Source: Methanoculleus thermophilus | Lineage (GTDB): Archaea > Halobacteriota > Methanomicrobia > Methanomicrobiales > Methanoculleaceae | Assembly (NCBI RefSeq): GCF_001571405.1 | Contig: NZ_BCNX01000006.1 | Span: forward strand, 459,135-523,134 | DNA length: 64,000 nt | Direction of reading: 5' to 3' | Shown here: positions 44,468-53,851 of the stretch, piece by piece | Numbering within the stretch: the stretch's first letter is position 1 | Layout of the letters: each line of letters opens with the position of its first letter | Notes under the pieces: generated by a model | Told to the model about the DNA's origin: nothing | The model's input: only the letters and a program-made list of their open reading frames with translations | The model's database searches: none | Position numbers and translations under genes: made by a program

Positions 44468-45557
44468 ACATGGCTGTCCTGAGGAAGACCTCTTCTCCTT
44501 CCTTTCGTCAAAGCGGCGGGAGGATCTCGGTTACCATAAAATCTTGAGTTCGATGTGCACGCCGCCCCACCCGATCGCGGCGCGGGCGCATGCGCTCTTT
44601 CTTGAGACCAACCTCGGCGACCCCGGGCTCTTCCCCGGGACGGTCGCGCTCGAGGAACTTCTTGTTGAGAGGCTCGGCACCCTGATGCATCATCCCGAGG
44701 CCGGAGGATACGCAACAAGCGGCGGGACGGAGTCCAATATCCAGGCCCTTCGGATCGCAAAGAAACTAAAACCGGTCAGTTCGCCGAACATTGTGGTCCC
44801 GGCTTCGGGCCACTTCTCATTCCAGAAAGCCTGCGATATCCTGGGGCTTGAGATGCGGGTGGCGCCGCTTGACGCCAACTTCCGGGTGGATGCAGAGGCA
44901 GCGGGGGATCTTGTTGACAAAAACACGGTCGCTCTCGTTGGTATCGTCGGGACGACGGAGTACGGCATGATCGATCCGATCGCCGCCTTATCCGATATTG
45001 CCCTTGACCGAGACGTCTTCCTTCATATCGACGCCGCGTTCGGGGGGCTGGTCGTCCCGTTCCTCGATCACCCGGTTCCGTTCGACTTCGAACTCCCCGG
45101 TGTCGCCTCAATCTCCGTCGACCCCCATAAGATGGGGATGGGCACCATCCCGGCAGGCTGCCTCCTCGTCCGTGACCCGTCGTGTTTTGCGTCCCTCAAC
45201 GTCGAGACACCATACCTGACCGTGAAGCGGGAGTGTACCCTCACCGGCACCCGGCCCGGCGCCTCGGTCGCGGCGGCCGTCGCAGTCCTCGAGTACCTCG
45301 GGATGGATGGCATGCGGGCGGTGGTCGCCGGGTGCATGGAAAATACCCGGCGGTTGATCGAGGGGATGGAGACGATCGGTTGCCAGAGAGCCGTGAGCCC
45401 GGACGTCAACGTGGCGACGTTCTCCTGCGACCGCGCTCCCCCCGGCTGGCGGGTATCGCGGACCCGGGCCGGGCATATGCGCATCGTCTGCATGCCCCAC
45501 GTCACCCGCGATGTGATCGAGGCATTCTTGAAGGAAATGGGTGAAATCTATGCTTGA
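44460..45557 (+). CDS. mfnA: L-tyrosine/L-aspartate decarboxylase
   Basis: 365 residues of a group II PLP decarboxylase. YATSGGTESNIQALRIAKKL and ASGHFSFQKACDILG lie in the cofactor domain, HIDAAFGGLVVPF follows, and SVDPHKMGMGTIPAG holds the PLP lysine. Archaeal members make tyramine for methanofuran and, in some species, beta-alanine for coenzyme A. The ATG overlaps the ppsA stop and the 3' end overlaps hpt, so it is translated in a coupled run. Confidence 0.93.
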   Translation: MREHGCPEEDLFSFLSSKRREDLGYHKILSSMCTPPHPIAARAHALFLETNLGDPGLFPGTVALEELLVERLGTLMHHPEAGGYATSGGTESNIQALRIAKKLKPVSSPNIVVPASGHFSFQKACDILGLEMRVAPLDANFRVDAEAAGDLVDKNTVALVGIVGTTEYGMIDPIAALSDIALDRDVFLHIDAAFGGLVVPFLDHPVPFDFELPGVASISVDPHKMGMGTIPAGCLLVRDPSCFASLNVETPYLTVKRECTLTGTRPGASVAAAVAVLEYLGMDGMRAVVAGCMENTRRLIEGMETIGCQRAVSPDVNVATFSCDRAPPGWRVSRTRAGHMRIVCMPHVTRDVIEAFLKEMGEIYA

Positions 45558-46101
45558 GCGCTTGATTCAATCATTGGAAGCCTCTCCGGTCATGAAGCGG
45601 GGAGAGTACAACTACTTCATCCACCCGATCACCGATGGGGTGCCGCTCCTTGAGCCAGCCATCCTCCGCGAGATCGGGTGTGCCATGGTCCGTTGCCTCA
45701 ACCTTGAGGGCGTCGATAAAATTGTCGTCTGCGAGGCGATGGGCATCCACATCGGTGTCGCCCTCTCGATGATGACCGACATCCCGCTCGTAGTCGTCCG
45801 GAAACGCCCCTACTATCTCCCCGGGGAGGTCGCGGTGCACCAGACAACAGGCTACTCGAAGGGGGAACTCTACTTAAACGGCGTCAATGCAGGCGACCGG
45901 GTCGTTATAATCGATGACGTCTGCAGCACCGGAGGGACGCTCCAGTGCCTCATCAGTGCGATCGAGAGCACGGGCGCCGAGATTGCCGACATCTGCGTGG
46001 TCGTCGGTCGGGGCGATGCGGATCTCTGCCTATCTGTCAAGACCCTGGTAAAGGTCGAGGTCTCCGAGGACCGGGTGCGTGTTGTTGATACCTATTTCTG
46101 A
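45550..46101 (+). CDS. hpt: Hypoxanthine/guanine phosphoribosyltransferase (archaeal type)
   Basis: 183 residues. The PRPP loop is RVVIIDDVCSTGGTLQ at ~118, preceded by the flexible region LVVVRKRPYYLPGEVAVHQT and IVVCEAMGIHIGVALSMM. This matches the short archaeal Hpt that salvages hypoxanthine and guanine. ATG 45550 is chosen because GGGTGA precedes it; a GTG at 45541 is in frame. It overlaps mfnA by 8 bp and dph2 by 23 bp. Confidence 0.9.
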   Translation: MLERLIQSLEASPVMKRGEYNYFIHPITDGVPLLEPAILREIGCAMVRCLNLEGVDKIVVCEAMGIHIGVALSMMTDIPLVVVRKRPYYLPGEVAVHQTTGYSKGELYLNGVNAGDRVVIIDDVCSTGGTLQCLISAIESTGAEIADICVVVGRGDADLCLSVKTLVKVEVSEDRVRVVDTYF

Positions 46102-47032
46102 TCTTGTCGCGAAGCTCCGGCGACGGGGGGCACGTTCCGTCGCCCTCCAGTTCCCTGCCGGGCTCGCCCGGCAGGCCCCGGGGACGGCCGCCGCTCTTCG
46201 CCGCGAAGGATTCGACGTGATCGTCAGCGGCGATCCCTGCTATGGGGGCTGCGACCTTGCGCTCGATGCACTCCAGTATGCCGACGTCCTGGTTCACTTC
46301 GGCCACGCACCGGTTGAGGAGCGTTCCAACGTCATCTACGAGCCGGTCCGGTTCGATTTTGACGTCGCGGTGCTCGAGAGAGCCCTTCCTGACTTACACT
46401 CCCGCCGCATCGGTCTTGTCACGACCATCCAGCATCTTCACCTGATCGGTGCGATGGTGGCGTTCCTTCGCGAACACGGCATCGAGGCGATCGTCGCCCC
46501 CGGGGATCAGCGCACGCCGATCCCCGGACAGGTGCTCGGCTGCAACTTCGCCGCCGCACGGGCGACGGGGGCCGACGAGATCCTCTTCGTCGGGACCGGG
46601 GTCTTTCACCCGATCGGGATCCATCTTGCGACCCGCTCAAGGGTGGTCGCGCTCGACCCCTTCACAGGGGAGGTGCAGGAGGTGGACGCCGACCGCCTGA
46701 TCCGCCGCCGCGCTGCGGTGATGGAGAAGGCCCGGGATGCCTCAAGTTTCGGTGTCATCGTCAGCACCAAGAGCGGGCAGCGGCGGATGGATCTTGCCCG
46801 GCGGCTCGTCGCCCTCTCTGATAAGGCCGTGCTCGTCGCGATGCGGGAGGTCTCGCCCGCCGAGATGCTCGATCTGGGGTTTGCGGCGTATGTGAACACC
46901 GCCTGCCCGCGGCTCGCCTACGATGACCAGATCCGGTTCCCGGTCCCCGTGCTGACGCCGCCGGAGTTCGAGATCCTCTGCGGTGCCCGTGCCTGGGATG
47001 ATTATACAATCGATGAATACCTCGCACCATGA
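46079..47032 (+). CDS. dph2: 2-(3-amino-3-carboxypropyl)histidine synthase
   Basis: 317 residues of archaeal Dph2, a noncanonical radical SAM enzyme making the first carbon-carbon bond of diphthamide on elongation factor 2. The three cluster cysteines are in GDPCYGGCD (~57), LGCNFAAA (~158) and YVNTACPRLAYDD (~280). It starts with GTG inside the end of hpt and its stop overlaps the next ATG by 4 bp. It is typical of archaea and eukaryotes. Confidence 0.93.
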   Translation: MLLIPISDLVAKLRRRGARSVALQFPAGLARQAPGTAAALRREGFDVIVSGDPCYGGCDLALDALQYADVLVHFGHAPVEERSNVIYEPVRFDFDVAVLERALPDLHSRRIGLVTTIQHLHLIGAMVAFLREHGIEAIVAPGDQRTPIPGQVLGCNFAAARATGADEILFVGTGVFHPIGIHLATRSRVVALDPFTGEVQEVDADRLIRRRAAVMEKARDASSFGVIVSTKSGQRRMDLARRLVALSDKAVLVAMREVSPAEMLDLGFAAYVNTACPRLAYDDQIRFPVPVLTPPEFEILCGARAWDDYTIDEYLAP

Positions 47033-47640
47033 ACCTGCGGCACCTTGAGATGCGGCTTGAGCGCCTGGAGGGTTTTGAGCGGCCGACGGCCCGTCTCGAG
47101 CAGTACCAGACCCCTGCATCGGTAGCGGCCCGCCTCCTCCACCACGCTGCGATGCAGGGGGCGATCGAGGGGCGACGGGTCTGCGACCTTGGATGCGGGA
47201 CCGGGATCCTCGCCTGTGGAGCCGCCCTCCTCGGCGCCTCCGCCGTGACCGGGATCGATGTTGACGCGGGCGCAATCGAGGTTGCCCGGAGGAACGCGGA
47301 GGCGTTCGATCTCTCCATCGAGTTTTTAGTCGCCGATATTCGGAGCCCGGACGTCGACTGGGCTGGCCTTGCCTGCGACACCGTCGTGATGAACCCGCCG
47401 TTCGGGGCGCAGAAGGCGCATGCCGACCGGCCGTTCATCGATCGGGCGCTTGAACTCGCGGGAGAGGTCTACGGCATCTTCAATGCGGGCTCGACCCCGT
47501 TCGTTGCCGCCTACACCGAAGGCCAGGCGACGATCGAGGAGGTGATCCGGTGCGAATTTCCCATGCGGCGGACGTTTGCGCACCACCGTAAAGACCGAGT
47601 AGATATCACGGTGGAGGTCATACACTTAAGCAGGATCTGA
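47029..47640 (+). CDS. METTL5-like N6-adenine methyltransferase
   Basis: 203 residues of a class I SAM methyltransferase. VCDLGCGTGILACGAALLGA is the SAM loop, GIDVDAGAIEVARRNAEAF the ribose-binding acidic strand and VVMNPPFGAQ the catalytic NPPF motif; EQYQTPASVAARLLH is the N-terminal substrate motif. METTL5 modifies a single rRNA adenine in eukaryotes, and the archaeal homologues probably do likewise, though tRNA is possible. It overlaps dph2 by 4 bp. Confidence 0.87.
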   Translation: MNLRHLEMRLERLEGFERPTARLEQYQTPASVAARLLHHAAMQGAIEGRRVCDLGCGTGILACGAALLGASAVTGIDVDAGAIEVARRNAEAFDLSIEFLVADIRSPDVDWAGLACDTVVMNPPFGAQKAHADRPFIDRALELAGEVYGIFNAGSTPFVAAYTEGQATIEEVIRCEFPMRRTFAHHRKDRVDITVEVIHLSRI

Positions 47641-47645
47641 CAACC

Positions 47646-48815
47646 GTGACTGCTGATACCAAGCCGGTCTGGGGACTCTCCGCAGCCCACCTGGTAACCG
47701 ACCTCTATTCACCTGTCCTTCCTGCAATTCTCCCGCTCCTCATCGTGGATCAGGGTTACTCGTTCTTCCTCGCCGGGCTGATCGTCACGATCTATAACCT
47801 CACATCGTCGTTCGTGCAGCCGCTCGTCGGCTGGATCTTCGATACCCGGGGGTTTGCCGTCCACGTCGGGACAAGCGTGGCGATAAGCGCGATCTTCATA
47901 TCCATCGTAGGTCTGTTGAATAACTACTACCTCGTCCTCGCGTCCGTCGCCGTCGCGGCGCTCGGGCACGCTTTCTTCCACCCGAGTGCGCTCGGCACCG
48001 TCAGCCGCCTCACCCGGGATGCGAGCCGGGGCCGGATCACCTCCTACTTCGTCATCGGCGGCAACCTGGGCTACGCGATCGGCCCTATCTGCGCCGGAAT
48101 CGTCGTCGGGCTGATGGGCCTTCCGGGCCTCGTCATCCTCGCCGTTCCCGGCATCGCGATTGCGGCGGGACTCAGACGTATCCTCCCCGCCCCCGACCGC
48201 GACGCCGTTCCGGCGAAGTCCGTCCCCGCCGCAAAGCCCTCGTACCGGGCGATTGCTCTCCTGGTCACAGCCTCGGGCCTCCGGGCGTGGGCAATCTTCG
48301 GCTCGGTCGCATTCCTTCCCACCATCCTCACCATGCGGGGGTTCGACCTCGTGACCGCAAATCTCCTGGTCTCGGCGATGCTCATCGCCGGGGTCGTGGG
48401 ACAGGTCGTCGGCGGCACGCTCTCGGACCGCTACGGCCGAAAAGAGTTCACGATCGTCGGGCTTGTTACCGCTATCCCGCCGTTCGTCGTATTCCTCACC
48501 AGTGGCGGTATTCTCTCGCTCGTCGCCCTGATGGTCTTTGGGTTCATTCTCTGGTCGACCTTCGCCGTCACCGTCGCCATGGCCCACGAGATCGCCCCGG
48601 GCAATGTCGGGCTCGTCTCCGGCCTGATGCTCGGGCTTGCGGTCGGCGTGGGCGGGATGGGTGTCTCGGTCACCGGCTGGATCGCCGATATGACCACGCT
48701 CTCGATCGGACTCATGACAATCCCGCTCGCGATCGTCCTATCTGTTCCGCTCTTCCTTTCCGTCCCCTACCCCTGGAAATCTCTCGCCCGGCGCCGGCTC
48801 CCCTCCCGGGGATGA
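47646..48815 (+). CDS. Major facilitator superfamily transporter
   Basis: 389 residues and about 12 helices. The loop 2-3 region QPLVGWIFDTRG and the repeat GGTLSDRYGRKEFTIVG correspond to MFS signature motifs. It starts with GTG six bases after the METTL5-like gene. It resembles fosmidomycin-resistance-type and sugar-phosphate-like MFS proteins in a broad sense; the substrate cannot be given from sequence alone. Confidence 0.88.
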   Translation: MTADTKPVWGLSAAHLVTDLYSPVLPAILPLLIVDQGYSFFLAGLIVTIYNLTSSFVQPLVGWIFDTRGFAVHVGTSVAISAIFISIVGLLNNYYLVLASVAVAALGHAFFHPSALGTVSRLTRDASRGRITSYFVIGGNLGYAIGPICAGIVVGLMGLPGLVILAVPGIAIAAGLRRILPAPDRDAVPAKSVPAAKPSYRAIALLVTASGLRAWAIFGSVAFLPTILTMRGFDLVTANLLVSAMLIAGVVGQVVGGTLSDRYGRKEFTIVGLVTAIPPFVVFLTSGGILSLVALMVFGFILWSTFAVTVAMAHEIAPGNVGLVSGLMLGLAVGVGGMGVSVTGWIADMTTLSIGLMTIPLAIVLSVPLFLSVPYPWKSLARRRLPSRG

Positions 48816-48860
48816 CCCGGCCCCAGACCCTTAAGTACCGGAAGAGCGGATTCATCCCCG

Positions 48861-50510
48861 ATGGTCACCCGGCTCCAGCGTTATCGGCAGATAGCGGACG
48901 TACTGATCAAGTACGGTTTTGGGATTCTCGTCGAGGAGGTCATTCCCGGGAGCGAGAGGTTGCGTGCGTTCCGTAAAACTCCGGAAGAGGAGCGATCGAT
49001 ATACGTACGTATCCGGCTTGCCATCGAAGAACTGGGGCCGACCTACATTAAGTTCGGCCAGATCATGAGCACCCGCCGGGAACTCCTGCCGCCCGCGCTC
49101 ATCGAGGAACTGCAGAAACTCCAGGACCGGGTTGCCCCGCTTCCATTTACGGAGATCCGGCCTGTGATCCAGGAATATTGCCCGAACCTCGAGGAGTGCT
49201 TTGATATCATCGAGGAGGAGCCGGTCGCGGCGGCCTCTCTCTCGCAGGTGCATCGTGCGGTGACGAGGGACGGGCAGGTCGTCGCGCTCAAGGTGCAACG
49301 CCCGGGAATCGTCGACCTGATCGAGACCGATCTGGTCATCCTGCAGTCGCTTATGACGCGGGCAGAGTCAATCTTCCCCGACCTGCGGGTATACAACCTG
49401 CGGGGGATGGTCGAGGAGTTCTCGACGCAGATCCGGCGTGAACTCGATTTCACCCAGGATGGAATGAACGCAGAACGCCTCAAGCGGAACTTAAGCGACG
49501 TTGCGTGTGTGAAGATCCCCTGCATCCACTGGAAGATCTCCGGCCGCCGCCTGCTTGCCATGGACTACATTGAGGGGGTGCGTATCGACGACGTGGCGGC
49601 CATCAAGGCTCTCGGCCTCTTCCCGGAAGAGATTGCCGATATTGGCTTTTCCGCCTACGTTCACCAGATCTTCGTCGACGGCTTCTTTCACGGCGACCCC
49701 CATCCGGGCAACCTCCTGGTGACGGATCAGGGTGAGATCGCCTTCCTCGATTATGGCCTAGTCGGGGTCCTCCGCCCGGAACGAAGGCGCGTCTTCGTCG
49801 AACTTCTCCTCGCCATGACCCGTACGGACGTGGCCGGGGTGATCGCGGCGCTCGAGAAACTCGACGTGCACATCCGCCCGGCGGATCTCGATTCGGTAAA
49901 AGACGATCTCTACATCGTTCTGCTTGACTACCGGGAGATGAAACTCGAACGGGTGAACTTCGCGGTCACGCTCCGCGGCCTGACCGACACGCTGCGCAGG
50001 TATCACATCCGTGTGCCGTCCAGCCTGATGCTGATGACGAAGGTGATCATCATGGTGATGGACATCGGCACCCGGCTCGACCCTACGTTCAACTTTGACC
50101 AGAGGATCCGCCCCTACCTGATCGAGATCGCAACCCAGCAGCGGCTATCACCCGACAATCTGACGGGTGCGGTCAGGTCCTTCATGGGCGCCGCGGAGAG
50201 CCTGCTTGCCATCCCGGGGAACGTGAACAAGGCCTTAAATACTCTCTCGGAGGGGACCGTCACGATCGAACTCGAGAACCACGACCTTGCCGAGATCGTC
50301 AACGTCGTCGACCGGACGAGCGACAAGATCATCGTCGCGCTGGTGGTCGCCGCGGTCGTCGTGGGCTCTTCGCTGATACTCCGGGTTGCCGACCTCCCGA
50401 TTCCCGAATTCGTCTCGCTCCTCGCCACACTGGGCTACATCGTCGCGGTGATCATCGGGTTCTACGCGATCTACAGCGCCCTTCGGCATGGACGGACGTT
50501 TCAGCGGTGA
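48861..50510 (+). CDS. ubiB: UbiB/ABC1-family atypical kinase
   Basis: 549 residues. The diagnostic KxGQ-type helix reads YIKFGQIMSTRRELLP, followed by the Ala-rich PVAAASLSQVHRA, the lysine VVALKVQRPG, the metal-binding FFHGDPHPGNLL and FLDYGLVG. Two C-terminal hydrophobic helices anchor it to the membrane. Family members support quinone or isoprenoid-lipid synthesis; methanogens lack ubiquinone, so an isoprenoid or methanophenazine role is possible but untested. It follows the MFS gene by 45 bp. Confidence 0.93.
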   Translation: MVTRLQRYRQIADVLIKYGFGILVEEVIPGSERLRAFRKTPEEERSIYVRIRLAIEELGPTYIKFGQIMSTRRELLPPALIEELQKLQDRVAPLPFTEIRPVIQEYCPNLEECFDIIEEEPVAAASLSQVHRAVTRDGQVVALKVQRPGIVDLIETDLVILQSLMTRAESIFPDLRVYNLRGMVEEFSTQIRRELDFTQDGMNAERLKRNLSDVACVKIPCIHWKISGRRLLAMDYIEGVRIDDVAAIKALGLFPEEIADIGFSAYVHQIFVDGFFHGDPHPGNLLVTDQGEIAFLDYGLVGVLRPERRRVFVELLLAMTRTDVAGVIAALEKLDVHIRPADLDSVKDDLYIVLLDYREMKLERVNFAVTLRGLTDTLRRYHIRVPSSLMLMTKVIIMVMDIGTRLDPTFNFDQRIRPYLIEIATQQRLSPDNLTGAVRSFMGAAESLLAIPGNVNKALNTLSEGTVTIELENHDLAEIVNVVDRTSDKIIVALVVAAVVVGSSLILRVADLPIPEFVSLLATLGYIVAVIIGFYAIYSALRHGRTFQR

Positions 50511-50653
50511 TGAACGATCTTCGAAGGCCGTTCGGCGCGAAGCGCAAACCTGGTGATCGTGGGCACCATTTGGTGGGGGGTATGCTTCCCTATGGGGATG
50601 TCATTCCACCCCGGGCGGATACAGCAGCGAGCCTTATTTGGGACTGCAAAAAA

Positions 50654-50935
50654 TTATTCAGATTTCCTCTTGAAGAAGAGTCGGCAATGGCAGGCACCCT
50701 GCTCTTCGATCTCTTTTTCGTGGTAGATGCAGGGGCAGATAATGATCCGGTCCTTCTCGGGGTCCCCGCTCCGGAGCCTGCAGGGGCAGTATGCCGCACC
50801 ATACTTCTCCTGGTTCCGGGCGAGCCCGCGGAGAACGGCTGAGAGTTGCTTCTCATCGACGTTTAAGACGTAGCCTTTCTCCTTCGCGTAGATCTTCGCT
50901 TTGGCCCGCGCCTTCTCGATCCCTTCTTCACTCAT
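50654..50935 (-). CDS. Ferredoxin-thioredoxin reductase catalytic-subunit family protein
   Basis: About 93 residues. CPC, CPC and CHC lie in that order (YCPCRLRSGDP; IICPCIYHEKE; GACHCRLFF), giving the cysteines for a 4Fe-4S cluster and redox disulfide. Spacing is 14 then 12 residues, versus 16 and 8 in cyanobacterial enzymes. Archaeal FTRs reduce thioredoxins with ferredoxin electrons. The ATG at 50935 follows GGGAGTT. It is 13 bp downstream of purQ in an apparent operon. Confidence 0.92.
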   Translation of the reverse strand: MSEEGIEKARAKAKIYAKEKGYVLNVDEKQLSAVLRGLARNQEKYGAAYCPCRLRSGDPEKDRIIICPCIYHEKEIEEQGACHCRLFFKRKSE

Positions 50936-50948
50936 AGTATAACTCCCA

Positions 50949-51662
50949 TTATGCAACTCTCCGGGCCCCGTGCTCCTCGATATAGGCGATCATCGAGTTA
51001 AATATTTTGACGCCGTCGTCTGAGCCAAGCACGGGTTCACTGGCACGCTCGGGGTGCGGCATCATCGCAAGCACGTTTCCGTTCTCCGAGAGGACGCCGG
51101 TGATATTCTCCGTCGACCCATTCGGGTTGCTCTCCGATGTAACGTTGCCATGCTCGTCGCAGAACCGGAACGCGACTCTATCTTTGCGGTTCAACTGCGC
51201 GATAGTATCCTCCGGGGCGACGTACCGGCCTTCTTTATGCGCAATCGGCACCCGGATGACCTCGCCCTTGCGATAGAGTGCGGTGAACGGCGAGGTGTTG
51301 TTCTCGACACGGAGATAGACGTGCCTTGAGATGAACTTCGGGTAAGCGTTCAGTGTGAAGGTGCCCGGGGTCAGTCCGGCCTCCGAACTGATCTGGGCCC
51401 CATTGCAGATCCCGAGGACCAGCCCGCCCTCGTTCGCGTGCCTGACGATCTCGGTCATAATCGGTGTCCGGGCGGCGATGGCCCCCGCCCGGAGATAGTC
51501 CCCGTAGGAGAACCCTCCGGGGAGCACCACAGCGTCGTAGGGACGGCGGAGTCCGTCTTTGTACCAGACAAGGTCCGTATCGACCCCGCAGACATCCGCG
51601 AGGACGTGGTAGGTGTCCCGGTCGCAGTTGCTGCCACCGAACTGCACCACAGCAAATCTCAT
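50949..51662 (-). CDS. purQ: Phosphoribosylformylglycinamidine synthase, glutaminase subunit
   Basis: 237 residues. The class I glutaminase nucleophile is in VLGICNGAQI, the His of the triad in MMPHPERA, and the N terminus FAVVQFGGSNCDRDTY is typical. It supplies ammonia to PurL for the fourth purine step; no purL is in view. It lies 3 bp after purS. Confidence 0.96.
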   Translation of the reverse strand: MRFAVVQFGGSNCDRDTYHVLADVCGVDTDLVWYKDGLRRPYDAVVLPGGFSYGDYLRAGAIAARTPIMTEIVRHANEGGLVLGICNGAQISSEAGLTPGTFTLNAYPKFISRHVYLRVENNTSPFTALYRKGEVIRVPIAHKEGRYVAPEDTIAQLNRKDRVAFRFCDEHGNVTSESNPNGSTENITGVLSENGNVLAMMPHPERASEPVLGSDDGVKIFNSMIAYIEEHGARRVA

Positions 51663-51665
51663 GCC

Positions 51666-51908
51666 TTACTCAACCTCAATCGTGTAGTTGTGGATGACGG
51701 GGTTTGCGAGGAGCCGCTCGCACATCTGTCCGGCCGTCTCCCGCGCCGCCGCCGCATCCGTCGCATCGAGCGTGATCTTAAAGAGGCGCGCAGTGCTCAG
51801 GGACTCGGTTGGAAACCCGAGGTTTGCGAGGGCGTGCTGGATGGCACGCGCTTCGGGGTTGAGCATTCCCTCTTTGAGGGCGATGGTGATGGTTACGTTA
51901 TACTTCAT
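51666..51908 (-). CDS. purS: Phosphoribosylformylglycinamidine synthase, PurS subunit
   Basis: 80 residues, beginning MKYNVTITIALKEGMLNPEA and containing the RAIQHALANLGF helix. This is the normal PurS sequence; the protein bridges PurQ and PurL. It overlaps the end of purC by 4 bp and is followed closely by purQ, an ordinary archaeal purCSQ cluster. Confidence 0.95.
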   Translation of the reverse strand: MKYNVTITIALKEGMLNPEARAIQHALANLGFPTESLSTARLFKITLDATDAAAARETAGQMCERLLANPVIHNYTIEVE

Positions 51909-52627
51909 ACAGATTCACCTGGGGGAGAGAGAATTCGTTTCGCAACGCCGGCGTAGGTCTCCATGACGTCTCCCTTATTGAACCGGTAGACGTCCTTGTC
52001 GAGAGACGCCCCGGTCTCCTTGTCCCAGAGCCGCATTGAGTCCATGCTGATCTCGTCGCCGACGAGGATCTCGCCATTGTAGCGGCCGAACTCAAGTTTG
52101 AAGTCGACCAGGGTGATGCCGCGTGCATCAAGATACTCCCGGAGTATATCGTTTATTGCGAGCGCTGTGGCCTTGATCTGGTCAAGTTCCTCGGGCGTGG
52201 CGAGGTTGAGGGCGTAGATCAGATCATCGTTTAACATAGGGTCGTGGTGAGTGTCGCTCTTGAAATCGATGACGATCACCGGCGGGTCGAGCGGCTCTCC
52301 TTCCTTGAAGGGGTAGTTGCGCACGATCGACCCGGCCGCGACGTTCCTGACGATCACTTCAAGCGGGATCATCTCAAGCCCTCGGACCGCGATGGTGCCG
52401 GGTTCGATGCTTCTGATGTAGTGGGTGCGAATCCCGTTCTCCTCCAGGTATCTGAAGAAGAAGGTGGATACCTCTGCGTTATATCTTCCTTTGCCGCTCA
52501 GGGTATCTTTCTTCTCGCCGTCGAACGCCGTGATGTCGTCCCGGAACTTCATAATGTATATGCCTGGTTCGTCGGTGCGATAGACGGACTTTGCCTTCCC
52601 AGTATAGAGGAGGTCTACCTGTTTCAT
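51905..52627 (-). CDS. purC: SAICAR synthetase
   Basis: About 240 residues. LLYTGKAKSVYRTDEPGIYI, FRDDITAFDGEKKDTLSGKG and LVDFKLEFGRYNGEILVGDE are PurC signatures for ATP, CAIR and aspartate binding. AGGAGAT just before the ATG at 52627 defines the start. It catalyses the eighth step of purine synthesis, lies 43 bp after cofG and overlaps purS. Confidence 0.96.
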   Translation of the reverse strand: MKQVDLLYTGKAKSVYRTDEPGIYIMKFRDDITAFDGEKKDTLSGKGRYNAEVSTFFFRYLEENGIRTHYIRSIEPGTIAVRGLEMIPLEVIVRNVAAGSIVRNYPFKEGEPLDPPVIVIDFKSDTHHDPMLNDDLIYALNLATPEELDQIKATALAINDILREYLDARGITLVDFKLEFGRYNGEILVGDEISMDSMRLWDKETGASLDKDVYRFNKGDVMETYAGVAKRILSPPGESV

Positions 52628-52670
52628 GGCCAAATCTCCTGATAGGTGTTGATCGGGATTGGTGATGAGG

Positions 52671-53666
52671 TTATGCACCCTCGCCCCTCTTGGATCCTGC
52701 AATCCTCTCTGCGAGTTGTCGGATCAGGGGTTCAAGGAGGGGAGAATACCAGCCCTTCTCGATGTACTGCGGGTAGATGCATAGCCGCTCCCGAAGTTCG
52801 GCGTCTCCGGCCACCCGTCGGAGTTCTTCGATCTGCGGCCAGGGGCGCTCGGGATTGACATAGTCGATGGTGAGCGGGGAGACTCCGCCGAGGTCGTCCA
52901 CCCCGTATTCGATGAGTTGGGCTGCATCTGCAAGGTTTGGGGGAATCTGCACCGCCACATCCGCCGGAAGGATCTCCCGGGCAAGGGATATCGTCGTGCG
53001 GATCTCGTCTGTCCCGGGCGCCGGTGCATCCTCCATCGGTGTTCCCTGCTTTGGGCAGAAGTTCTGGACAATCACCTCCTGGATATGGCCATACCTGCGG
53101 TGGAGATCCCGGATGACCTGGAGCGACTCCTCGCGGTCCTCTTCTGTCTCGCCGATTCCGATCAGAATCCCGGTCGTGAACGGTATTGAGAGTCTTCCGG
53201 CGTTCTCGATCATCTCGATCCGAACCGCCGGGTCTTTTCCCGGGGAGTTCCTGTGCGCGGGAATATCGGCCGTCGTCTCGAGCATCAGCCCCATGCTTGC
53301 GTTCACCTCGCGGAGGCGGTCGAGCTCTTCGTAGGTGAGGATGCCTGCGTTGGTATGCGGGAGAAGCCCCCGCTTGATGGCCGCAAGGGAGAGGTCGTAG
53401 ACATAGTCGAGGATATCCGCGTAACCGAGTCTTGCAAGTTCCGCGGCAAAGCCCGGCACCGCGCCGGGCCGTTCCCCGAAGGTGAAGAGGGCTTCCGTGC
53501 AGCCCAGGGAGGCACCCGTATCCAGGGTCCGGATCACTTCGTCGGGGGACATGATGCATCCCTCCTCGACCGGGGTCCGGAAACAGCAGTAGCCGCAGCG
53601 GTTGGCGCAGACGGTCGTTAGGGGGAGGAAGACGTTCCTTGAGAAGGTGATGACGCGGCGGTGCAT
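52671..53666 (-). CDS. cofG: FO synthase subunit 1
   Basis: 331 residues of a radical SAM protein. The cluster motif is VCANRCGYCCF (CxxxCxxC), followed by the TFGERP, HTNAGILTYEELDRL and GIGETEEDR segments. CofG with CofH builds the deazaflavin FO of coenzyme F420 from tyrosine and a ribityl-uracil. No cofH is present in the window. It heads a run leading to purC-purS-purQ; the link between F420 and purine genes is probably only operonic. Confidence 0.95.
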   Translation of the reverse strand: MHRRVITFSRNVFLPLTTVCANRCGYCCFRTPVEEGCIMSPDEVIRTLDTGASLGCTEALFTFGERPGAVPGFAAELARLGYADILDYVYDLSLAAIKRGLLPHTNAGILTYEELDRLREVNASMGLMLETTADIPAHRNSPGKDPAVRIEMIENAGRLSIPFTTGILIGIGETEEDREESLQVIRDLHRRYGHIQEVIVQNFCPKQGTPMEDAPAPGTDEIRTTISLAREILPADVAVQIPPNLADAAQLIEYGVDDLGGVSPLTIDYVNPERPWPQIEELRRVAGDAELRERLCIYPQYIEKGWYSPLLEPLIRQLAERIAGSKRGEGA

Positions 53667-53851
53667 GGATATATGTCGACACTTTCTAACATGAACTTTC
53701 GGGAGATGGTTGTTTTGAGAGATGATTGCTTGCGGGGAGATTTGATGGCGGTCAGTGTTCGTGAGAATGAATGATCGATGATACTTGATTGATACACGGG
53801 TTCGTCATGGTAACGATGCCTTTTTGATGCCGCCCTGACAACCGTTTCACG

